A DNA stretch of 64,000 nucleotides from Chitinophaga tropicalis (GTDB lineage: Bacteria; Bacteroidota; Bacteroidia; Chitinophagales; Chitinophagaceae): NCBI RefSeq assembly GCF_009758205.1, contig NZ_WRXN01000006.1:310001-374000 (forward strand), given 5' to 3'. The position numbers were made by a program, and so were the translations under genes. Shown in pieces: positions 18,518 to 27,382 of the stretch. A model generated the notes under the pieces. That model had not been told where the DNA came from. It made no database searches and saw only the letters and a program-made list of their open reading frames with translations. Positions within the stretch are counted from its first letter, which is position 1. Every line of letters begins with the position of its first letter.

Positions 18518-18826
18518 CTAGCTGTTCAACAAGGCAATGCAGCGGTCAATCTCTTTGATATAATCATTGATCTTGTTACGCATTTCCTTTTTAAATTCCT
18601 CATCATCCTCTTTGTTCGTAGCTGGACCCTGTGTAGCACCTGCAATTCTTGCCAGGTGTAACTTGTTCTCCAGCGCCGCGATCGTTTCCTGCTGCGCAGC
18701 CAGTGTCTCGTCCTGCGATTGCAATTGCTCTTTCAGCAATACATTTTCTGCCTGCACCTGCTGTAACTTTTTCAGCAACAGGTGCAGTTTATCATCTATT
18801 CTTTGTATGTATTGCTCCAACGCCAT
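18518..18826 (-). CDS. Small coiled-coil protein between pheT and zapA
   Basis: A 102-residue cytosolic protein without a recognised domain. Residues 5-60 form a predicted coiled coil rich in Leu, Gln and Glu (IQRIDDKLHLLLKKLQQVQAENVLLKEQLQ), then a charged linker and a second helix (EFKKEMRNKINDYIKEIDRCIALLNS). The position directly before zapA suggests a ZapB-like role in division, but this is inference from neighbourhood and shape. It lies in one operon with pheT, zapA and perhaps rny. Confidence 0.7.
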   Translation of the reverse strand: MALEQYIQRIDDKLHLLLKKLQQVQAENVLLKEQLQSQDETLAAQQETIAALENKLHLARIAGATQGPATNKEDDEEFKKEMRNKINDYIKEIDRCIALLNS

Positions 18827-18869
18827 ATTATACTGTAACTATGCTCCTCCGGTCAGTACCGGTTATTGA

Positions 18870-21302
18870 TTATTTCCGTATCTCAGCCTGCAATTGTCCC
18901 TCAAAAGCCTTCTTCAATTTGTCCATTACTGCATCTATCTCCTTATCTGTCAGTGTTTTCTGTGGGTCCTGAAAAGTGAAGCTTACAGCGTAGGATTTCT
19001 TGTTTGCTCCCAGTTTTTCACTTTCAAAAACGTCGAAAAGGTTCAGTTGTTGCAGCAGGGCTGATTTTACTGTTTTAGCAGCTGCTTCTACAGCAGAGAA
19101 TTTCACTTGTTTGTCCAGCACCAGCGCAAGGTCGCGGCGTACGGCCGGGAATTTTGGAATTTCTTTGTAAAAGTTATCGCTTTTTTGCAGTAATGCCAAT
19201 ACATTATCCCAGTTAATATCTGCAAACCATACCGCCTGTTTAATATCAAACTGTTTCAGCTTCTGGCTGCTCACTGCTCCCAGCGCTACCACCGGCTTAT
19301 TACGCACGCTGATCTGCCAGCCATTCTGTAGTCCATCTGCTTCATATTCAGTCCATTGTGCGCCAGAGATGCCCAGCAGCTGCAGCAGGTTCTGAATATA
19401 TCCTTTCAGGAAGTAGAAATCTACCGGCTGGGCTTTATTCAGCCAGTTCTCGGCAATTTTACGGCCTGTCAGGTAAAGGCTGAGGTGGGCAGTCTGTCCA
19501 AATTTGCCATCTTCAGAAACAGCATAGGTGTTGCCGAATTCGAAGAACAGCAGATCTTCGTTGCGGCGGTTGATGTTGTGCGCAACACTTTCCAGGCCTG
19601 TTTCCAGCATGGAAGGGCGCATCACATCCAGGTCCGCACTGAGACTGTTGATCATTTTTACCGTACGCGCCAGCACTTCAGGCGTAAAATATTTACTATT
19701 GGTGATAGAATTCGTGAATATCTCATTAAACCCGTTGGATGCCAGGTAGTTAGCTGCCTTTTCACGCACTTTTTCCTTATCCGGTTTAGGGTTGGAGGAA
19801 GGAGTAATCAGTACCTGTGAAGGGATCTCTATATTGTCCAGTCCATCAATACGCATGATCTCTTCCACTATATCTGCCGGGATGCTGATATCTGGTTTGC
19901 TGTAAGGTACCGCTACCTGCAGTTGCTCTTCCGTTTGCTGCAGAATGGTAAAGCCCAGGCTGCTCAGGATGTTCACTACCTTCTCAGCAGGGTAGGCCTT
20001 GCCGCTCAGTTTTTTAATATAAGACCAGGTAGTGGTCACTTCTATCTGCGCTTTAGGCTGAGGGTAGATATCGGTGAAGTCTGAAGCTATCTTTCCGCCG
20101 CCCAGCTCGCAGATCATGGCTGCTGCCCTGCGAAGAACGTATACGGTACCGGAAATGTCCACACCTTTCTCGAAACGGGCTGCTGCATCGGTACGGAGGC
20201 CATGACGGAAAGAGGTTGGGCGGATGCTGGCTGCCGCAAAGCAGGCGCTTTCCAGGAAGATGTTCTTTGTAGCGTCTGTCACGCCGGATGTGAGTCCGCC
20301 GAAAACGCCCGCAATGCACATTCCTTCCCCGTTGCCGTTGCATATCATCAGGTCTGCAGCGTCCAGCTTCCTTTCTTTGCCGTCCAGGGTAACAAAAGGC
20401 GTATCCTGTGGCAGGTTCTTTACGATCACCTTTCTGCCGGTTACGGCATCAGCATCGAAAGCGTGCAGTGGTTGCCCTGTTTCGTGCAGGATGAAGTTGG
20501 TAATATCTACAATATTGTTGATAGGTCTTACGCCTATAGCCAGCAGCTTGTTTTTCAGCCAGTCGGGAGAAGGTGCGATCTTCACACCGGTAATGGTCAC
20601 TCCGCTGTATCTTGGGCAGGCTTCTGTATTCTCTACTGTAATACTGATAGGGTATTTCTCCCCGGCTTCCGGCAGAGAGGATATTTCAGGAGCTAATGCC
20701 TTGTAAGACAGTGTGTTTTCTGCATTGTTCAGGTAAGCGCATACGTCTTTTGCTACGCCCAGGTGGCTCATCGCGTCCATTCTGTTGGGAGTAAGCCCTA
20801 TTTCGTATACCCAGTCCTGTGCAGGTTTAAACACTTCGCTGGCGGGAGTACCGGGTGTAAGTGCCGGGTCCAGTACCATGATGCCATCATGGCTGCTGCC
20901 CAGGCCTATTTCATCTTCAGCGCAGATCATACCATGGCTTTCTTCACCACGGATCTTGGCTTTCTTCATAGTGAGCGGTTCTCCGCTGGCAGGATAGATG
21001 GTGGCGCCTATAGGAGCGATCACTACTTTCTGGCCGGCAGCTACATTAGGTGCTCCGCAAACAATGTGCAGGGGCTCTCCGTTGCCGGTATTTACGGTGG
21101 TCAGTCTCAGCTTGTCAGCATTAGGGTGCTGGGCTACAGTCAATACCTCTCCTATTACCAGTCCTTCGAGGCTGCCTCTTATAGCCTCAAATTTTTCCAG
21201 GCTCTCTACCTCCAGTCCGATACGCGTCAGTATAACAGATAGTTCCTCCGGTGTGGGTTTAACCGGCAAATAGTCACACAGCCAATTGTAAGAAATAGTC
21301 AT
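18870..21302 (-). CDS. pheT: Phenylalanine--tRNA ligase beta subunit
   Basis: An 810-residue beta subunit of the heterotetrameric PheRS. Domains in order: N-terminal MTISYNWLCDYLPVKPTPEEL, EMAP-type tRNA-binding domain at about 40-150 (VVIAPIGATIYP, MICAEDEIGLG), B3/4 editing domain (FRHGLRTDAAARFEKGVD), B5 domain (IPADIVEEIMRIDGLDNI), catalytic-like core and the C-terminal FDX-ACB domain (FPAVRRDLALVLDKQVKF, VSFTFQDPQKTLTDKEID). The start is set at MTISYNW; a 46-residue upstream extension in the same frame matches nothing known. pheS is not in the window. Confidence 0.95.
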   Translation of the reverse strand: MTISYNWLCDYLPVKPTPEELSVILTRIGLEVESLEKFEAIRGSLEGLVIGEVLTVAQHPNADKLRLTTVNTGNGEPLHIVCGAPNVAAGQKVVIAPIGATIYPASGEPLTMKKAKIRGEESHGMICAEDEIGLGSSHDGIMVLDPALTPGTPASEVFKPAQDWVYEIGLTPNRMDAMSHLGVAKDVCAYLNNAENTLSYKALAPEISSLPEAGEKYPISITVENTEACPRYSGVTITGVKIAPSPDWLKNKLLAIGVRPINNIVDITNFILHETGQPLHAFDADAVTGRKVIVKNLPQDTPFVTLDGKERKLDAADLMICNGNGEGMCIAGVFGGLTSGVTDATKNIFLESACFAAASIRPTSFRHGLRTDAAARFEKGVDISGTVYVLRRAAAMICELGGGKIASDFTDIYPQPKAQIEVTTTWSYIKKLSGKAYPAEKVVNILSSLGFTILQQTEEQLQVAVPYSKPDISIPADIVEEIMRIDGLDNIEIPSQVLITPSSNPKPDKEKVREKAANYLASNGFNEIFTNSITNSKYFTPEVLARTVKMINSLSADLDVMRPSMLETGLESVAHNINRRNEDLLFFEFGNTYAVSEDGKFGQTAHLSLYLTGRKIAENWLNKAQPVDFYFLKGYIQNLLQLLGISGAQWTEYEADGLQNGWQISVRNKPVVALGAVSSQKLKQFDIKQAVWFADINWDNVLALLQKSDNFYKEIPKFPAVRRDLALVLDKQVKFSAVEAAAKTVKSALLQQLNLFDVFESEKLGANKKSYAVSFTFQDPQKTLTDKEIDAVMDKLKKAFEGQLQAEIRK

Positions 21303-21856
21303 TTTTATTGATATAAGTGCCGTAAAGTTAGTGTAATTATAGCGTAAGAGGGAGAGATGCGGCCCGAAAAAGTGTGGGTTATACCCCTCAGTGATACAGG
21401 GAACAGAGAATATGTCATAAATGGATGACAGATTGTACATATCCGCCCCTTGCTGATAAAATGCAAAGAATACACGTTACCCGTTATCCAATAACCGTAA
21501 TAGTGAAATGTGAAAATCGTGAATCTGATGTGGAAAATCTTTTTCAACATTGTTTGTGAATATCTGCACCTTTGTATGGGGATTATTTGTGGATTTGGTG
21601 AATAAGGAATCGATAGTCAGTGTATAACTGACAATTTGCGGGTGCATAACCTGTGCATGTCACCTTATAAACTATTATGCCTTTACAATCTTTAGAAAAT
21701 GGAAAAATGCGGTTACCTTAGTTTTTACGGCCCAAAAAAGTTTACAATTTAATAAAACGGAACACGTTTGAGTGGGTACAAAAAATTGTAAAGAAAGCAA
21801 AGGATAGCCATGACATGTAACCTTTTTGATTAACAGTTTAACAGGAACAACTATAG
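21303..21856. other. 554-bp divergent intergenic region between pheT and dnaB
   Basis: No coding sequence recognised. GTCAGT-GTATA-ACTGAC (21616-21632) is a perfect 6-bp inverted repeat that could be an operator or hairpin, and GTGCAT is repeated at 21642 and 21653. On the minus strand TAACTTTA (21330-21323) is one base off the -7 consensus and could serve pheT. No matching promoter for dnaB was found. Confidence 0.4.
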
Positions 21857-23431
21857 ATGGATCTCAATCTTAAGAAAGACCGTAACGTACGACGTAAGCC
21901 GTCCGTTGACGTATCTACCATGATGTACGGCAAGATTCCGCCACAGGCAAAGGAGATGGAAGAGGCTGTATTGGGAGCCATTATGCTTGAGAAAGGCGCT
22001 TTTGACACAGTAGTAGAGATTTTGAAGGGGGAATGTTTCTATGTAGAGGCTCATCAAAAGATCTTCACCGCAATGACCCGGCTGGCAGGTAAATCCATGC
22101 CGGTAGATATCCTGACTGTTGTAGAAGAACTCCGTTCAATGGGTGAACTGGAGATAGTAGGGGGACCTTATTATATTACCCGTCTTACCAATATGGTGGT
22201 TTCATCCGCCAATATTGAGGCGCATGCCCGTATTATCCTGCAGAAATTTATTCAGCGTGAGCTGATCCGTATCTCCGGCGAGATTCTAAGCGAATCTTAC
22301 GAAGATACGGCAGACGTATTTGACCTGCTGGACTCCGCAGAAAGCAAACTCTTTGAAGTTACCAATAACCACCTTCGCAAAAACTACGACAGTATTGACC
22401 GCGTACTGGTAAACACCATGAAACGTATCGAAGATCTGCGTAACCGCGGAGACGATATCACAGGTGTACCATCAGGTTTCCCGTCACTGGATAAAGTAAC
22501 CTATGGCTGGCAGTCAACAGACCTTATCATTATCGCGGCACGTCCCGCGGTAGGTAAAACAGCGTTTGCACTGAACCTGGCCAGGAATGCTGCCCTGCAT
22601 CCCCGCTTCCCGAAAGGCGCTGCGGTTTTCTCATTGGAAATGTCCTCCGGCCAGATCGTACAACGTATCTTGTCGGCAGAGTCAGAAATAAAACTGGAGA
22701 AGATCACCAGGGGTAAACTGGAAGAATATGAAATGAAGAAGCTCATGACACATGGTATTGAGCGACTGGCAAAAGCGCCCATCTTCATTGACGATACTCC
22801 CGCCCTGAACATCTTCGAGCTGCGCGCAAAAGCCAGAAGGCTGGTACATAACCACGGCGTAGGTGTGATCATCATCGACTACCTTCAGCTGATGAGCGGC
22901 AGCGCAGATGGAAAGAACAGTAACCGTGAACAGGAGATCAGTAAGATATCCAGAGATCTCAAAGGTCTTGCAAAAGAATTGCACGTTCCGATTCTCGCAC
23001 TGTCCCAGCTGAGCCGTGATGTGGAAAAACGAAAAGATGGCAATAAAATGCCACAGCTGAGTGACCTCCGTGAATCCGGTGCTATCGAACAGGATGCTGA
23101 CATGGTAATGTTCCTCTACCGTCCGGAATATTATGAGATCAACACCAATGAAATGGGCGAGGCCAATAAAGGTGAAACGCACGTACGTATAGCGAAACAC
23201 CGTAACGGTCAGCTGGATACCATCAAACTACGCGCAGTACTGGAGTTTCAGCGCTTTGAAGATGATGGTAGCCTGGAAAACCCGGGCGGTGGCAGCAGCA
23301 ACGCATTTGCAGGTATGCGCGGACATGAATCCGGCGGCGGACCAAACGACGAGGCGAAGCTCTATATCCAGAAAGGTTCCAAGATGAACGACATGAATTT
23401 TGATGAAGGATTTGAAGATGCTCCTTTTTAA
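21857..23431 (+). CDS. dnaB: Replicative DNA helicase DnaB
   Basis: A 524-residue hexameric replicative helicase. The N-terminal domain (about 25-135: PPQAKEMEEAVLGAIMLEKGAFDTV) is followed by the RecA-type motor: the FPSLDKVTYGWQSTDLIIIAARPAVGKTAFAL segment holds Walker A (RPAVGKTA), then VFSLEMSSGQIVQRIL, Walker B IIIDYLQLMSG, and SQLSRDVEKRKDGNKMPQLSDLRESGAIEQDADMV with the arginine-finger region. No intein interrupts it. The tail ends acidic (NFDEGFEDAPF). It is followed by its own terminator and lies divergent from pheT. Confidence 0.96.
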   Translation: MDLNLKKDRNVRRKPSVDVSTMMYGKIPPQAKEMEEAVLGAIMLEKGAFDTVVEILKGECFYVEAHQKIFTAMTRLAGKSMPVDILTVVEELRSMGELEIVGGPYYITRLTNMVVSSANIEAHARIILQKFIQRELIRISGEILSESYEDTADVFDLLDSAESKLFEVTNNHLRKNYDSIDRVLVNTMKRIEDLRNRGDDITGVPSGFPSLDKVTYGWQSTDLIIIAARPAVGKTAFALNLARNAALHPRFPKGAAVFSLEMSSGQIVQRILSAESEIKLEKITRGKLEEYEMKKLMTHGIERLAKAPIFIDDTPALNIFELRAKARRLVHNHGVGVIIIDYLQLMSGSADGKNSNREQEISKISRDLKGLAKELHVPILALSQLSRDVEKRKDGNKMPQLSDLRESGAIEQDADMVMFLYRPEYYEINTNEMGEANKGETHVRIAKHRNGQLDTIKLRAVLEFQRFEDDGSLENPGGGSSNAFAGMRGHESGGGPNDEAKLYIQKGSKMNDMNFDEGFEDAPF

Positions 23432-23448
23432 ATTTTTGAATTGTTTTC

Positions 23449-23484
23449 AAAAAAGGCGCCTCCTTCCAAATGAGGCGCCTTTTT
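23449..23484 (+). terminator. Intrinsic terminator after dnaB
   Basis: AAAAGGCGCCTC (23451-23462) pairs with GAGGCGCCTTTT (23472-23483), followed by more T. It shares its GGCGCC arm with the rny terminator. Confidence 0.85.
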
Positions 23485-23536
23485 AGTTTAACCGATTTTC
23501 ATTTCCCCGTGGATGAAAATGATACAATAATGTTTT

Positions 23537-24895
23537 ATGTGGACTAAATACCGTAGCTATTACAAGGATAACTTCCGGTTGGCATATCCCGTTGTAATTT
23601 CCCAATTAGGGCATACCCTGGTAGCCCTCTCTGACACCATTATTATTGGCCATACCGGCGATGTTCCCCTGGCCGCCGTAGCATTGGGCAACAGTTTGTT
23701 TTCCATTATGATGGTTATGGGCATAGGCATTTCCTATGGACTGACCCCGCTTATTGCACAGGAACATGGCCGCGGTAATAAAGGCATCTGCGGATACCTG
23801 CTGCGTCACAGCCTGCTTATCAACCTGGTGCTGGGCCTGTTGCTGTCTTCCGTAATTGTAGCCGGCAGCCATTACCTGCACCTGCTGAAACAGGAGGAAG
23901 AGGTAACAGTAAGAGCTGTGCCTTTCCTGCAATTACTTGGATTATCCTTTTTCCCATTGATGATATTCCTGACATTCAAGCAGTTTGCTGAAGGGTTGGG
24001 ATTTACCCGCCAGGCAATGAATATCAGCATCATTGGTAATGTTATCAATATACTGGTAGGTATTACCCTGGTATACGGTCTTTTCGGCGCCCCTAAAATG
24101 GGGGTTACCGGCGTGGGAATTGGTACGCTGACAGACAGGGTGCTTATGGCCGTTGCCATGACCTGGTATGTACTGAAGTCGCCCCGTTTCAGGGAATATC
24201 TCACAGAGTTCTGGCGCAAACAGGTATCCACTGGTACTATAGCCAAACTGCTGGGAATAGGTATGCCCGTAGCTTTGCAGTACCTGTTTGAAATAAGCGC
24301 CTTCAGCAGCGCTATCATAATGGCCGGCTGGATAGGCGCCCGGGAACAGGCGGCCCACCAGATAGCTATCAACCTGGCTTCTATTACCTATATGATGGCA
24401 AGCGGTATCTCCGCTGCCGCAGGTATTAAGAGCGGTAACCATTTCGGCGCCAGGCAATGGAAGGAACTTCGCTCTTCTGCAATTGCCAGCTACCATATGG
24501 TGCTGATCCTGATGGGCGCCACAGCACTGATCTTCATGCTGGGGTGCAGAGTATTGCCACTGATGTACATCTCTGATCCTGCCGTGATAGATATTGCCTC
24601 CGGTCTGCTTATTATTGCCGCATTCTTCCAGTTGTTTGACGGTGCACAGGTGGTAGGGCTGGGAATACTCCGCGGACTGGGAGATGTGAAAGTGCCCACT
24701 ATTATTACCCTGCTGGCTTACTGGGTATTAGGATTGCCGGGCGCTTACTTTCTGGGTATTTACCTGAACTGGGGGATTCAGGGTATCTGGTGGGGATTGC
24801 TGATAGGGTTGCTGACAGCTTCCGTATTGTTGTTCTTCCGTTTCCAGAACCGCACAAAAGAAAATTGGCTGAAAATGAGTAGCAGTATCGCCTAA
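23537..24895 (+). CDS. MATE family efflux transporter (NorM-like)
   Basis: A 452-residue inner-membrane multidrug/toxin extruder with about 12 hydrophobic helices. It opens with LAYPVVISQLGHTLVALSDTIIIGHTG, the usual MATE helix 1 with its Q..DT signature, and the second bundle repeats the pattern (LLGIGMPVALQYLFEISAFSSAIIMAGWIG). MATE pumps use Na+ or H+ gradients; the substrate is unknown. Length and topology are normal. It is a single gene between dnaB and rsmE, each separated by a terminator-like hairpin. Confidence 0.9.
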   Translation: MWTKYRSYYKDNFRLAYPVVISQLGHTLVALSDTIIIGHTGDVPLAAVALGNSLFSIMMVMGIGISYGLTPLIAQEHGRGNKGICGYLLRHSLLINLVLGLLLSSVIVAGSHYLHLLKQEEEVTVRAVPFLQLLGLSFFPLMIFLTFKQFAEGLGFTRQAMNISIIGNVINILVGITLVYGLFGAPKMGVTGVGIGTLTDRVLMAVAMTWYVLKSPRFREYLTEFWRKQVSTGTIAKLLGIGMPVALQYLFEISAFSSAIIMAGWIGAREQAAHQIAINLASITYMMASGISAAAGIKSGNHFGARQWKELRSSAIASYHMVLILMGATALIFMLGCRVLPLMYISDPAVIDIASGLLIIAAFFQLFDGAQVVGLGILRGLGDVKVPTIITLLAYWVLGLPGAYFLGIYLNWGIQGIWWGLLIGLLTASVLLFFRFQNRTKENWLKMSSSIA

Positions 24896-25054
24896 TTTTA
24901 AAGCCTGCAGATCAAAAATAGTACTTTCTTTTAGAAAGCACTGTGGCGCCAAAGTGATACCGCAGTCCATACACTATCCATACTTTATAGTAGGCTTTGA
25001 GTAGGAGTATTCATACAGTATCTATGCGTGGACTACCTGTAATATTTTTTCGGG

Positions 25055-25087
25055 GAAAATGCTTTTGCCGGAGGTAAAAGCATTTTC
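25055..25087 (+). terminator. Hairpin between MATE gene and rsmE
   Basis: A perfect 12-bp stem (25055-25066 with 25076-25087) lies 160 bases past the MATE stop and 48 bases before rsmE. The trailing T-tract is short, so termination is probable but not certain. Otherwise 24896-25121 shows nothing. Confidence 0.5.
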
Positions 25088-25121
25088 TTTACGCAATTTA
25101 CCCTCACTGACCCGCTACAAC

Positions 25122-25129
25122 TATATTTG
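25122..25129 (+). promoter_or_regulatory. Candidate -7 element directly before rsmE
   Basis: TATATTTG matches TAnnTTTG exactly and ends 5 bases before the rsmE ATG (25135). With usual spacing the transcript would start at or within 1-2 bases of the start codon, implying a leaderless mRNA. No clear -33 TTG is present. Confidence 0.4.
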
Positions 25130-25134
25130 CAGAT

Positions 25135-25836
25135 ATGTTTTACGCGAAAGATCTCACTCCGGATGCTGGTTCTTATACCATGGATGAACCAACATCCAAA
25201 TATTGCATACAGGTGCTCAGGCATGAACAGGGTGACCAGGTACTGCTGGCAGATGGCCGTGGAGGCAGGTACACTGCCGTTATCAGTGACGATAACCGCA
25301 AAAAATGCGTAGTACAGATAAAACAATATGAACTGATGCCGCCGGTGAGCGCTCCTATAAGGATCGCCATATCTTTCACCAAGAATACTTCAAGAATAGA
25401 ATGGTTCCTGGAAAAAGCCACTGAGATAGGTATACAATCGATCATCCCTCTGGTTAGCCAGCGCACAGAAAAAGAGAAATTCCGGGCAGATCGCTTTGAG
25501 AGTATCCTGGTAGCAGCCATGCTGCAATCACAACAATATTATCTCCCGGAACTGCATGCTCCGGCGCCATTCGATACACTGGTGAAAGAACCTCCCGCCA
25601 GGCAGCTGTTCATTGCACATTGTTTACCGGAACAAAAGCAACACCTCTGGCAAGCCATGCAACCCGGACAGGATAGCCTGCTGCTGATAGGCCCTGAAGG
25701 AGACTTCACCCCGGAAGAGATCAGCGCTGCACTGGAAAGAGGGTTTCAACCAGTATCATTAGGTAATACCCGGCTGAGAACTGAAACTGCCGGAGTAGTG
25801 GGATGTACTATGATGAATGCAGTGAATGTAGGGTAA
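25135..25836 (+). CDS. rsmE: 16S rRNA (uracil(1498)-N(3))-methyltransferase
   Basis: A 233-residue SPOUT-class methyltransferase that modifies U1498 of 16S rRNA. The N-terminal PUA-like domain (KYCIQVLRHEQGDQVLLADGRGG) is followed by the knotted SPOUT fold with IEWFLEKATEIGIQSIIPLVSQRT, the SAM-binding LLLIGPEGDFTPEEI and SLGNTRLRTETAGVV. All family motifs are present. It appears to be a single gene with a hairpin after it. Confidence 0.93.
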   Translation: MFYAKDLTPDAGSYTMDEPTSKYCIQVLRHEQGDQVLLADGRGGRYTAVISDDNRKKCVVQIKQYELMPPVSAPIRIAISFTKNTSRIEWFLEKATEIGIQSIIPLVSQRTEKEKFRADRFESILVAAMLQSQQYYLPELHAPAPFDTLVKEPPARQLFIAHCLPEQKQHLWQAMQPGQDSLLLIGPEGDFTPEEISAALERGFQPVSLGNTRLRTETAGVVGCTMMNAVNVG

Positions 25837-25861
25837 CATACCTGTCCGAATATTATTCATA

Positions 25862-25906
25862 CCCGTAAAAATTGCTTTCGTCAGAGGCGGTTTTTACGGG
25901 ATTTTT
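25862..25906 (+). terminator. Intrinsic terminator after rsmE
   Basis: CCCGTAAAAA (25862-25871) pairs with TTTTTACGGG (25891-25900), followed by ATTTTT. It lies 26 bases past the rsmE stop. Confidence 0.75.
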
Positions 25907-26012
25907 ATTTTTGACCGGCATAGCCAAATTGAAACCAGTATTGGTATTTTCGTTAATTAATTGTAGCTTACACACTTAAAGGGTGTGAGAAAAACAATTG
26001 AATTCTTTATAC

Positions 26013-26026
26013 TTTTCACGTGAAAA
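26013..26026. promoter_or_regulatory. Palindrome across the sigma-factor GTG start
   Basis: TTTTCACGTGAAAA is a perfect 14-bp palindrome centred on the GTG at 26020. It could be an operator or simply mask the start. Weak evidence alone. Confidence 0.25.
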
Positions 26027-26598
26027 AAGCGCGCATACATCCGGCTTCCACTTATACGGACAAATACCTGTGGGACTTGATCAGGGCTGATTCCGTTGAC
26101 GCTTTCAACGAAGTGTATAACCGGTATTGGGACCTGGTTTTCCGCATCACACTCAAGCGCTTACATGTTAAAGAGATTGTTGAAGAAATAGTACAGGATG
26201 CCTTTATTGTACTCTGGGAAAAAAGACATGAATTACAGGTAGACTCACTCAAAAATTACCTGCTGGCCATTACCCGCTATGCCGTATTCCACTATATATC
26301 CCGGCAACAGACCATCGCTGCCCGTATGGGTGAAATGAGGCAGGAAGAACAGACCACAAATAATAATATAGAAGATATTGTTAATTCACGCCTGTTATTA
26401 CAACTGGTAGACAGTATGGCTGAAGAGCTGCCGGAAAAAAGCAAACAGGTTTTCCGTCATAACAAGCTGCAGGGATATACCGTCATGCAGACTGCTGAAG
26501 CATTTAATATCTCCCCCAAAACCGCAGAAGGACATCTTACCAAAGCGCTGAAAACGTTAAGATTAAAACTGGGTACATTGTATTTATGGGTACTCTGA
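26020..26598 (+). CDS. ECF RNA polymerase sigma-70 factor (FecI-like)
   Basis: A 192-residue extracytoplasmic-function sigma factor of the large Bacteroidota group paired with FecR anti-sigmas and STN-type SusC receptors. Region 2 is seen at about residues 25-90 (AFNEVYNRYWDLVFRI; EEIVQDAFIVLWEKR), and region 4 at about 130-185 (LPEKSKQVFRHNKLQGYTVMQTAEAFNISPKTAEGHLTKALKTLR). There is no ATG near the front, so GTG at 26020 is the likely start. Its FecR partner lies about 800 bases downstream beyond a toxin-antitoxin module. It likely controls the SusCD-GH127 genes. Confidence 0.88.
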   Translation: MKKARIHPASTYTDKYLWDLIRADSVDAFNEVYNRYWDLVFRITLKRLHVKEIVEEIVQDAFIVLWEKRHELQVDSLKNYLLAITRYAVFHYISRQQTIAARMGEMRQEEQTTNNNIEDIVNSRLLLQLVDSMAEELPEKSKQVFRHNKLQGYTVMQTAEAFNISPKTAEGHLTKALKTLRLKLGTLYLWVL

Positions 26599-26625
26599 AA
26601 GAATCCTAAGAGAATCTTGAGAGTT

Positions 26626-26658
26626 GTACAATTTATTGTACAAAATTTTGTACCTTTG
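26626..26658 (+). promoter_or_regulatory. Tandem palindromic operators overlapping the yefM/yoeB promoter
   Basis: Two overlapping palindromes share a GTAC: GTACAA-N4-TTGTAC at 26626-26641 and the perfect 16-mer GTACAAAATTTTGTAC at 26638-26653. A -7 element TACCTTTG (26651-26658) abuts the second. This is the arrangement expected for cooperative autorepression by a YefM/Phd antitoxin. The GTACA half-site also recalls known YefM targets. Confidence 0.65.
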
Positions 26659-26678
26659 TTTCTCAAAATACATGTTTT

Positions 26679-26936
26679 ATGCAAGTAGTAACTTATTCTG
26701 AGTTCCGTAAAGGATTAAAATCTCACTTGGACGATGTTACTCAGAATAATGAGACTTTAATTGTGCCGAGAGGGAAGAGTGAAGATAGTGTTGTTGTCAT
26801 TTCTTTAAATGATTATAATGCCATGATGGAAACATTGCATTTAATGAAATCGACAAAGAACAGGGAACGTTTATTTGATGCTTTAAAAAGAGCCGATGCT
26901 GATGAATATGAATCACATGAATTGTCAAACGACTAA
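26679..26936 (+). CDS. YefM/Phd-family antitoxin
   Basis: An 85-residue type II antitoxin of the Phd/YefM family. It opens with MQVVTYSEFRKGLKSHLDDVTQNNETLIVPRG, the standard DNA-binding N-terminal fold, then VVVISLNDYNAMMETLHLM. The disordered C-terminus (LKRADADEYESHELSND) would wrap the toxin. It is two bases upstream of the toxin gene and preceded by palindromic operators. Confidence 0.9.
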   Translation: MQVVTYSEFRKGLKSHLDDVTQNNETLIVPRGKSEDSVVVISLNDYNAMMETLHLMKSTKNRERLFDALKRADADEYESHELSND

Positions 26937-26938
26937 GA

Positions 26939-27196
26939 ATGAATTTAAGTTGGGACAAAAATGCCTGGGAAGATTATACATATTGGCAAGCTCAGGACAA
27001 AAAGATCGTAAAGAAAATAAATGATCTCATTAAGGCAGCACTTCGTGATCCTATGAATGGGATAGGAAAACCAGAGTCACTAAAAGCAAACCTCGCAGGC
27101 TGTATGTCTCGCAGAATAACAGATGAGCATAGGTTAGTCTACAAAGTTTATGAGAATCGGATACATATTTTACAATGTAGATATCATTATGATTAA
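26939..27196 (+). CDS. YoeB/Txe-family toxin (ribosome-dependent mRNA interferase)
   Basis: An 85-residue YoeB-type RelE-fold toxin. Family marks are the N-terminal LSWDKNAWEDYTYWQAQDKKIVKKINDLIK, the GIGKPESLKANLAG loop, SRRITDEHRLVYKV with the catalytic Arg/His region, and the C-terminal CRYHYD ending in the conserved His-Tyr. The usual aromatic before SRRIT is Met here (CMSRRIT). It should be a complete toxin. It forms an operon with the antitoxin and interrupts the sigma-FecR pair. Confidence 0.9.
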   Translation: MNLSWDKNAWEDYTYWQAQDKKIVKKINDLIKAALRDPMNGIGKPESLKANLAGCMSRRITDEHRLVYKVYENRIHILQCRYHYD

Positions 27197-27246
27197 ATCT
27201 GATTTTCAAGTTGAAATGCTTTAATGTTTGTTTGAACTAATTTAGT

Positions 27247-27290
27247 AATAACAATGGAGCGATAGCATAACTGTCGCTCCATTGTTATTT
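27247..27290. terminator. Bidirectional terminator after yoeB
   Basis: A long stem (27247-27262 with 27274-27289, one wobble/mismatch region near the loop) ends in TTATTTT. It separates the toxin-antitoxin unit from fecR. Confidence 0.8.
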
Positions 27291-27382
27291 TGTCGCCCTC
27301 AAAAAAAATTTCCCCCAAAGCAAGGGGGTACCCCCACCTTATTTACTCTTACTATATATCTGATCACTGAAACTTATTGTCA

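Noticed and set aside
18870-21440. 46-residue N-terminal extension of PheT
   Set aside because: PheT starts at the conserved MTISYNWL; the extension has no similarity to the family.
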